A stretch of 10,790 nt of DNA. Origin: Bacteroidota bacterium (GTDB taxonomy: Bacteria > Bacteroidota > Bacteroidia > Bacteroidales > UBA10428). Positions 6,063 to 10,790 of this stretch are shown here, piece by piece. The stretch lies in assembly GCA_017860375.1 (NCBI GenBank), contig JAGDMB010000053.1, positions 1-10,790 on the forward strand. Direction: 5' to 3'. Under the pieces are notes generated by a model, which saw only the letters and a program-made list of their open reading frames with translations, was not told the DNA's origin and did not search any database. Every line of letters starts with the position of its first letter. The stretch's first letter is position 1. The position numbers and the translations under genes were made by a program.

Positions 6063-7445
6063 CTATTTGCGTTTTGTAAAGACATAGACGACAACAATCA
6101 GTGATATTCCGAAAAATCCCAGCAAAGACAACAATTGAGGCCACACGGTGCCTATGCCTGCACCCCTCGCAAAAATACTAAAAAAAGCATCGGTTCCCCA
6201 ATGCAGGGGCGAAATAATGCTGATGGTACGGATGGCATCGGGCATCATATAATTGGGCACAAAAATCCCTCCCAGCACAGCCAGAATAACTACAAGAACG
6301 GATCCCAGCGGGGCAGCCTGGCCAAATGTAGACGTGACCGTGCCGATCAGCAATCCGAATCCGATAGCGGCCAGCGAGGACGCAACTGCAACGACGATAA
6401 GGGCAAGAATATTGACGTCAAGGGACAGGGGAGGCAAATGGCTGACGAGGGGAAGGAAATACCGGCCGATACCGATCATCAGAATGAATTGCAGGAGGCA
6501 AACCACAAGAAATACCGTGATCTTTCCCGAAAAGAAAGCCAGCCGTGTTACCGGCAGGGTCATCATGCGGTCTTTGGTCCCCAGAAGTTTCTCGTTGATG
6601 ATACTGCCTGCAAGCGGCACCACAATGAAAAACATGGCAAACAAAATAAAGGCCGGAACGTTGTTGTTCAAAAGATTGAATCGCCTGAGCCGGGTGTGGT
6701 CGCCGGCCTCCCCGGCACGGATAGTGACCAGCCTTTCAGCACCCGAGTAATTACCCGGAAGATTGATTTTCAGCGATTTATGCGCCTGATTCCGGATGCC
6801 CGAACGAATGGATGAGATAACCTGTTGTCTTCCGGGAAAATCCGGTAGTTCCTTTTCAAAATCCGTCATGGCCAGCTCTTGCCTGTAAGCATCCATCTGA
6901 TCCGAGACCGAAGCCTTGAGGGCTTCGGTATAACTTTCCATGTATACCTTTATTGCGGTGGATTCAATGATCATCTGCAGCGAAGAAACCAGCATTTCCG
7001 TATATATTTTCATGACAGCAGGATCGTACAGGATCGTTACCCCGGATAATTTCCCTGCATCCATATTCCCTGTGTTTGCAGTGTCTGAAGCATGCTCCCG
7101 TGCAAGCTGCTGGATCGTTGCGGTTGCCCCCTGCGGCACCATCAGCAGAATCTGATACCGGCCTTCGCTTACAGCCCTTTGTGCTTCTTTTTCCGATTCA
7201 AAAACACGGCAGGTAAAATGATCATTGGTTTTCAGTTCCTCTTCAATGGTGTTCCCCAGGGCTGCTGAATCGGAGTTGACCAGCAGGATCTTCATCCCGG
7301 AATCCGTTCCGATAATCTGATTCTCCTGGGTGATGGTGATAATGACCAGCATGGCAGCGGGCATCAGAAAAAGAAGGATAAGTCCCGGCAGATCGCGCAC
7401 GATCTGCAGAAACTCCTTTTTCAGTATGGCAGCGTATTTTTTCAA
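6063..7445 (-). CDS. ABC-2 type transporter permease
   Basis: The 460-residue inner-membrane protein has one N-terminal membrane segment (about 21-40), a large outward-facing domain (about 45-255), then five more segments (about 263-283, 308-328, 345-368, 378-398, 435-456), the usual ABC-2/YhhJ-like exporter layout. The start is TTG at 7445: the upstream in-frame stop is five codons away with no ATG between. The conserved cytoplasmic helix 'KKYAAILKKEFLQIVRDLPG' lies directly after the TTG, and the next Met (28) would cut into the first membrane segment. It pairs with the ATPase gene 34 bases upstream. Only one permease is present, so the transporter is probably a homodimer. The cargo is presumably the cluster's product or a lipid-linked form of it; that is inferred from position. 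Confidence 0.9.
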   Translation of the reverse strand: MKKYAAILKKEFLQIVRDLPGLILLFLMPAAMLVIITITQENQIIGTDSGMKILLVNSDSAALGNTIEEELKTNDHFTCRVFESEKEAQRAVSEGRYQILLMVPQGATATIQQLAREHASDTANTGNMDAGKLSGVTILYDPAVMKIYTEMLVSSLQMIIESTAIKVYMESYTEALKASVSDQMDAYRQELAMTDFEKELPDFPGRQQVISSIRSGIRNQAHKSLKINLPGNYSGAERLVTIRAGEAGDHTRLRRFNLLNNNVPAFILFAMFFIVVPLAGSIINEKLLGTKDRMMTLPVTRLAFFSGKITVFLVVCLLQFILMIGIGRYFLPLVSHLPPLSLDVNILALIVVAVASSLAAIGFGLLIGTVTSTFGQAAPLGSVLVVILAVLGGIFVPNYMMPDAIRTISIISPLHWGTDAFFSIFARGAGIGTVWPQLLSLLGFFGISLIVVVYVFTKRK

Positions 7446-7479
7446 TTTATGATTTTCTGTTCATCCAGCCTGTTCCGTA

Positions 7480-8232
7480 TCAATCCCTCAGTTCTGTGCC
7501 GGTGAGATTCAGGAACAGGTGTCCCAGGTCATTGCATCCCGGCGATGCAGCGATCAGTTCAGCCGGTTTACCATCCGTAATGATCCGGCCGTGGTCGATG
7601 ATGCTTACGCGCGAACACAGTTGTTCCGCTTCATCCATATAATGCGTGGTATAGAGGATGGTGGTACCGGTTTTGTTCAATGCCTTCAGGTAATCAAAAA
7701 TCAGGATCCGCAATTGCGTATCCACTCCCAGGGTAGGTTCGTCGAGCAGGACAAGGGAAGGCTCATGTATAATACCGGCAATGAGGTTAACGCGTCTTTT
7801 AATGCCTCCGGAACATTTCGACAGGATTTTATTTTTGTGTTCCGCCAGGTAGAACGTTTTGATGGATTCGTTCGCTTTGCTTTTCAGTTTTTTGCCATAC
7901 AAGCCATGCATCTGTCCGAAAAAAAGGATATTTTCAATGACAGTGAGGGAAGGATAGAGGGCGATTTCCTGGGGAACAAGACCGAACCTGCTCTTTAGCC
8001 AATCGGAGTTTTGGCTGATATTCCTGCCAAACAACTTTGCTTCTCCGGCGGAATACGGTATAATACCGCAAAGAATGGCAATCAATGTGGATTTACCGGC
8101 GGCATTCGGTCCCAGTATCCCGAAAAATTCTCCCTGCCGGATCGTCAGGGTGATCCCTTTTAAAGCCTCTTCTGCCGATCCTTTGTATCGCTTTTTCAGA
8201 TTCGTGGTGGTAATGACAGGATCGTGACTCAT
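7480..8232 (-). CDS. ABC transporter ATP-binding protein (exporter type)
   Basis: The 250-residue nucleotide-binding domain has all the expected motifs: Walker A 'GPNAAGKST' (41-49), Q-loop Gln88 in 'LVPQEIALYPSLTV', signature 'CSGGIKRRVNL' (140-150), Walker B 'LVLLDEPTLGVD' (160-171) and H-loop His197 in 'TTHYMDEAEQL'. The Walker A has Ala where most have Gly, and the signature starts with Cys rather than Leu; both occur within functional families. The 'DEPTLGVD' and 'THYMDEAE' blocks place it with the DrrA/CcmA-like group that works with ABC-2 permeases. It is the first gene of the operon; a divergent promoter region lies upstream, with a good Bacteroidota promoter on this strand and a leader of about 35 bases. 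Confidence 0.94.
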   Translation of the reverse strand: MSHDPVITTTNLKKRYKGSAEEALKGITLTIRQGEFFGILGPNAAGKSTLIAILCGIIPYSAGEAKLFGRNISQNSDWLKSRFGLVPQEIALYPSLTVIENILFFGQMHGLYGKKLKSKANESIKTFYLAEHKNKILSKCSGGIKRRVNLIAGIIHEPSLVLLDEPTLGVDTQLRILIFDYLKALNKTGTTILYTTHYMDEAEQLCSRVSIIDHGRIITDGKPAELIAASPGCNDLGHLFLNLTGTELRD

Positions 8233-8272
8233 GCAAAACGCAATTATGAAACCCTACGCGGATTAAGACCGG

Positions 8273-8303
8273 CAAATATGCAATATCCCCAACTAAGTTC
8301 AAA
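8273..8303 (-). promoter_or_regulatory. Promoter for the ABC-HTH-BtrH-ACP-sulfotransferase operon
   Basis: Read on the - strand, TTTG (complement of 8300-8303) is followed after exactly 19 bases by CATATTTG (complement of 8273-8280). This fits the Bacteroidota TTTG-N19-TAnnTTTG promoter with one mismatch in the first -7 base. Transcription would start near 8267, about 35 bases before the ATPase ATG. Confidence 0.65.
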
Positions 8304-8355
8304 AGATATGGATAAAAAAATATAAACGGCTGCTGCCAAATCCTTCTACATTATT

Positions 8356-8363
8356 TATGTTTG
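8356..8363 (+). promoter_or_regulatory. Promoter -7 element for the O-methyltransferase gene
   Basis: TATGTTTG matches TAnnTTTG exactly and predicts a start near 8370. No TTTG is found 19-20 bases upstream, so the -33 part is weak or needs an activator. The predicted start argues against the in-frame TTG (8361) and makes the ATG at 8370 doubtful, favouring 8388 as translation start. The region 8233-8387 holds no gene. Confidence 0.4.
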
Positions 8364-8387
8364 TATAAAATGTTGCTTTCTGCCCGG

Positions 8388-9479
8388 ATGAAAAAGACAA
8401 TTGAATACCCCCATTACCCTCCACGTTTCGTGGTATTAATTTTTGAACGGATGCGCCATCTGTTCATGAGGCTAAACAGGAGGTTCACACATCCCAACGT
8501 GGCCGTTTTCGAGATGGCGCATAATTTATGGCTGGCAGCAGGATTGAATGTTGCCGCTGAGCTTGGGATCGCGGACCTGTTAAAGGAGGGAGGAAAATCC
8601 ATTCATGACCTTGCAGTCCTGACCGGTACCCATGAAGAATCCCTTTACCGCATGATGCGTATGCTTGCCTCACAGGAGATTTTCAGGGAAACGAAAAGCC
8701 GGTTTTTTACCCTTACACCGCTTGCCGGCGCACTGCAGGAAAACAACATAAAATTCCTTATAACAAGCCATCTTTCAAAAAGACAGTTTCACCTCTTCGG
8801 GGAAATGATGTACACGATCCGCACGGGAAAAAGCGTCCATGAAATTGTCCTCGGCAACAAGGTGTTCGAAGATCTTGGACAGGATGAGCAGCACAACGAG
8901 CGATTCATCAATGCCATGACGAATGTCTCGCTTATGCAGATCAGTACCATCCTGCCCGTTTATCCGTTTAAGAAATACAAAAACATCATCGATATCGGCG
9001 GCGGGGAAGGGTTAATGATGGCTGCCCTTTTGCAGAAATATCCCGGATGCCGGGGTATCGTATTTGACCTGCCCCAGTCAGCCGGATTGGCGGTAAAATT
9101 CATTGAACGATACGGTATTGACGACCGGTGTACTTTCGTTGCCGGCAGTTTTTTCGAAACCATTCCCGAAGGCGGGGATCTGTACATCATGAAAAATATT
9201 CTGCACGACTGGAATGATGAATCCTGCCTTATCATTCTCCGGAATATTGCGATGACCATGCCATCCGCTTCGCGGCTGCTGATCATCGACCCGGTTGTGG
9301 AAGAAGGAAACAAACCTTCTATTGGAAAAATGACCGATATGCTGATGATGACAGCCCTTGAAGGTAAAGAAAGGACCAAAGACGAATTCAGGATCCTTCT
9401 TGATCAGGCCGGTTTCCGTATCCGGAAAGTGTATCGGACGATCTCACAATTGATTCTGATTGAAGCGGAGAAAGCGTAG
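8388..9479 (+). CDS. SAM-dependent O-methyltransferase (acetylserotonin/COMT-like)
   Basis: Started at the ATG at 8388, the product has 363 residues. Alternative in-frame starts are TTG 8361 and ATG 8370, which lie at or before the predicted transcription start, and a downstream ATG (Met22). The N-terminal dimerisation domain is at about 45-115 ('LWLAAGLNVAAELGIADLL', a winged-helix fold). The SAM-binding motif I 'IDIGGGEG' is at 201-208, 'FDLP' at 226-229, and 'KNILHDWNDE' at 269-278 carries the probable catalytic base His273. This is the layout of plant-COMT-like bacterial methyltransferases, which methylate phenolic or other hydroxyls on small molecules, often aromatic polyketides. It stands on the opposite strand from the rest of the cluster and ends one base before the stop of the convergent ketoacyl-synthase-like gene. 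It probably decorates the cluster's product; the substrate is unknown. Confidence 0.88.
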   Translation: MKKTIEYPHYPPRFVVLIFERMRHLFMRLNRRFTHPNVAVFEMAHNLWLAAGLNVAAELGIADLLKEGGKSIHDLAVLTGTHEESLYRMMRMLASQEIFRETKSRFFTLTPLAGALQENNIKFLITSHLSKRQFHLFGEMMYTIRTGKSVHEIVLGNKVFEDLGQDEQHNERFINAMTNVSLMQISTILPVYPFKKYKNIIDIGGGEGLMMAALLQKYPGCRGIVFDLPQSAGLAVKFIERYGIDDRCTFVAGSFFETIPEGGDLYIMKNILHDWNDESCLIILRNIAMTMPSASRLLIIDPVVEEGNKPSIGKMTDMLMMTALEGKERTKDEFRILLDQAGFRIRKVYRTISQLILIEAEKA

Positions 9480-9480
9480 G

Positions 9481-10551
9481 TCACCCTTGGCAAACCAGCA
9501 TCAGCGAATGTTCGACATTGCGCAGGTGGTTGTATAGCAGAATGTTTTTTATACGGTTTCGGGAAACCGGGCAAATGCTTACCGAATCCGGAACCATCTG
9601 CCGGCTGATGATTACGGAAGCGAGCCACAAAGCAAATGCAGAGGAAGTGTAGTATTCGCCGCAAAGAGGTTTATACGCGGCACAGCCGGTTTCAGCGGCA
9701 AAAAAAGAATCCATGAGCCGACGGTATATTTCATCCAAAGGGAAATCTCCATTCATCCCTAAAAGTACCAGGTCGAGATCCTCCTTTTTTATACCATTAT
9801 CCTGAAGAAAACTTTCGATTTCAGTTTCAATCCTCACTTCCGGTATATCAGCGGGCGTAAAAAAAGTGGTCACGCCTCTGATGACAGCGTTTGTGATGTT
9901 TTCCGATCGACCGGACAACATAAAAAAAGCGGAACCCTCACCGGCTATTGTTCCCGGGGTTGTGTTTTTCAACAAGCCGAGGGTATCTGAAGGCAGTTTC
10001 CAGTAATCCAGGTAACCATACAGTTGCATAAAATCAGGTGTACATTCATCGATGCCGCCAACCAAAACATTTTCAGCCTGTTGTTCTTCGAGTTGCATCA
10101 TGGCATCCTGCAAGGCACTTTCAAATGAAAAGCCGCGGTGGCAATAGGTCACGTTGTAATTGTGGTTTTTCAGCATCATGGCTATCTGCGAAGCCACTGC
10201 ATTGTGTGTGGAATAGATAAAAGGAAGGACGCTGGTAATGTGTTCCTTGTTATTCAGCATCTCGGTCAGGAATTGCTCGAGGCTATTCAGACATCCCAGT
10301 CCGGTGCCAACCACAATCGCATCCGGCTGAATATTTCCCGCCCGGTTGATACACAATTGCGAAGAAGCCAGACCCATTTTCAGGATTCTTGGCATACGTC
10401 TCAGCAAAACCGGATTGATGAGATTGCGGTAGTCAGGTTCAATGCAGGTAAGCCGGTTCGCCAGGAAGCTTTCAACACGACCCGGGAATTCCGTGGTATC
10501 ATGGGTGTGCTGGGGAGAAATTATGCCGGAAGCGGTAATAAATGCTTTCAT
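9481..10551 (-). CDS. Ketoacyl-synthase homologue of chain-length-factor type
   Basis: The product has 356 residues, shorter than the roughly 400-410 of full KS enzymes. It fits the divergent 'beta-ketoacyl synthase, N-terminal-like' (Ketoacyl-synt_2-type) proteins common in Bacteroidota pigment clusters. 'DAIVVGTGLGCLNS' (77-90) and 'NVTYCHRGFSFESAL' (133-147) align with the KS nucleophile region, with Cys137 at the active-site position, and 'NVLVGGIDE' (161-169) follows. Where a KS has the first His (HGT motif) this protein reads 'LGMNGDFPLDE' (264-274). Where a KS has KxxxGH it reads 'KPLCGEYYTSSA' (294-305). Both catalytic His residues are therefore missing, as in chain-length factors (ApeC-like, KS-beta). 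It starts 1 base after the stop of the upstream KS gene, so the two are probably translated together and form a heterodimer. Its substrate chain length is not known. Confidence 0.82.
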   Translation of the reverse strand: MKAFITASGIISPQHTHDTTEFPGRVESFLANRLTCIEPDYRNLINPVLLRRMPRILKMGLASSQLCINRAGNIQPDAIVVGTGLGCLNSLEQFLTEMLNNKEHITSVLPFIYSTHNAVASQIAMMLKNHNYNVTYCHRGFSFESALQDAMMQLEEQQAENVLVGGIDECTPDFMQLYGYLDYWKLPSDTLGLLKNTTPGTIAGEGSAFFMLSGRSENITNAVIRGVTTFFTPADIPEVRIETEIESFLQDNGIKKEDLDLVLLGMNGDFPLDEIYRRLMDSFFAAETGCAAYKPLCGEYYTSSAFALWLASVIISRQMVPDSVSICPVSRNRIKNILLYNHLRNVEHSLMLVCQG

Positions 10552-10552
10552 C

Positions 10553-10790
10553 TTATATTTTCGAAAATATTAGGGTGGTGTTATTTCCTCCGAATCCAAA
10601 CGAATTGGAAACGACATGATTCACCACTGCCTTCTGAACGACAGCAGGTTGCCGGAATGACAATTCGGGCATCGGATGCGGGCAGTTGATTCCCGGAAGA
10701 AGGATCTGATCGCGGATTGAAAGTACGGAAAAAACGGCCTCCACGGCTCCTGCAGCTCCAAGCGTATGACCGGTTAAAGCCTTGGTCGAA
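10553..10790 (-). CDS. Beta-ketoacyl-ACP synthase, C-terminal fragment (5' end outside window)
   Basis: The frame is open from the window's right edge to a TAA (complement of 10553-10555) and gives 78 residues plus one extra base. It shows the KS second-His motif 'TKALTGHTLGAAGA' (K-x-x-x-G-H, His at fragment residue 8) and the C-terminal signature 'NSFGFGGNN', so this is a canonical, probably active FabF-like or type II polyketide KS. The nucleophile Cys and the first His lie outside the window. It is directly followed by the chain-length-factor-like gene. The pair resembles the ApeO-ApeC KS-CLF heterodimer of aryl polyene synthesis, but it could also be a flexirubin- or ladderane-type KS. 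Confidence 0.9.
   Translation of the reverse strand, partial: STKALTGHTLGAAGAVEAVFSVLSIRDQILLPGINCPHPMPELSFRQPAVVQKAVVNHVVSNSFGFGGNNTTLIFSKI

Noticed and set aside
6135..6815. Open frame of 226 codons on the + strand
   Set aside because: It is antisense to the ABC permease, is rich in Arg/Lys/Gln/Asn/His with no domain, and the permease frame has clear membrane segments and family motifs.
7519..7998. Open frame of 159 codons on the + strand
   Set aside because: It lies opposite the ABC ATPase, whose Walker A, signature and Walker B motifs prove the - strand frame.
8284..8314. TATCC / GGATA inverted repeat as an operator in the divergent region
   Set aside because: Five bases spaced by 21 in an AT-rich region is expected by chance.
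8960..9379. Open frame of 139 codons on the - strand
   Set aside because: It is antisense to the O-methyltransferase, whose SAM motif and LHDW block are in the + frame.

Overview
The window reads as a chromosomal segment of a Bacteroidota bacterium, probably Bacteroidales or a relative. The signs are the gene families (DUF5606/DUF6852-type protein, periplasmic DUF1573 protein), general lack of Shine-Dalgarno sequences, and promoter-like sites that fit the Bacteroidota TTTG-N19-TAnnTTTG pattern. No tRNA, rRNA, insertion sequence or CRISPR array was seen. The species cannot be named from the sequence.

Left part (1 to about 3010, + strand): housekeeping-type genes. In order they are the last 37 codons of dephospho-CoA kinase (coaE), a TerB/DnaJ co-chaperone-like protein, a 228-base gap with consecutive hairpins, a DUF5606 protein followed by a clear intrinsic terminator, an exported DUF1573 protein, and a class I glutamine amidotransferase-like (peptidase C26) hydrolase.

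Right part (about 3066 to the end): a specialised-metabolite locus, almost all on the - strand. At the right edge is the C-terminus of a ketoacyl synthase that keeps its second catalytic His. It is followed after 1 base by a second ketoacyl-synthase homologue that keeps the Cys but lacks both His motifs, so it looks like a chain-length factor. That gene meets a +-strand O-methyltransferase gene tail to tail, with 1 base between the stop codons. Beyond a divergent promoter region, a six-gene - strand operon (8232 down to 3066) encodes an ABC ATPase, an ABC-2 permease with a TTG start, a small XRE-type HTH protein, a BtrH/DUF4872-type acyltransferase-like protein with a Cys-His-Asp triad, an acyl carrier protein and a PAPS-type sulfotransferase.

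Together the genes suggest a KS-CLF pair that builds an acyl (possibly polyene) chain on the ACP, O-methylation of an intermediate, transfer of the chain from the ACP to an acceptor by the BtrH-like enzyme, possible sulfation, and ABC export. The resemblance is to the aryl-polyene/flexirubin/resorcinol class of Bacteroidota pathways. No ketoreductase, dehydratase, ammonia-lyase, ligase or aromatase is visible, so the chemistry depends on genes to the right of the window and the product is unknown. The BtrH-like protein, HTH protein and sulfotransferase combined in one operon are the most unusual part.
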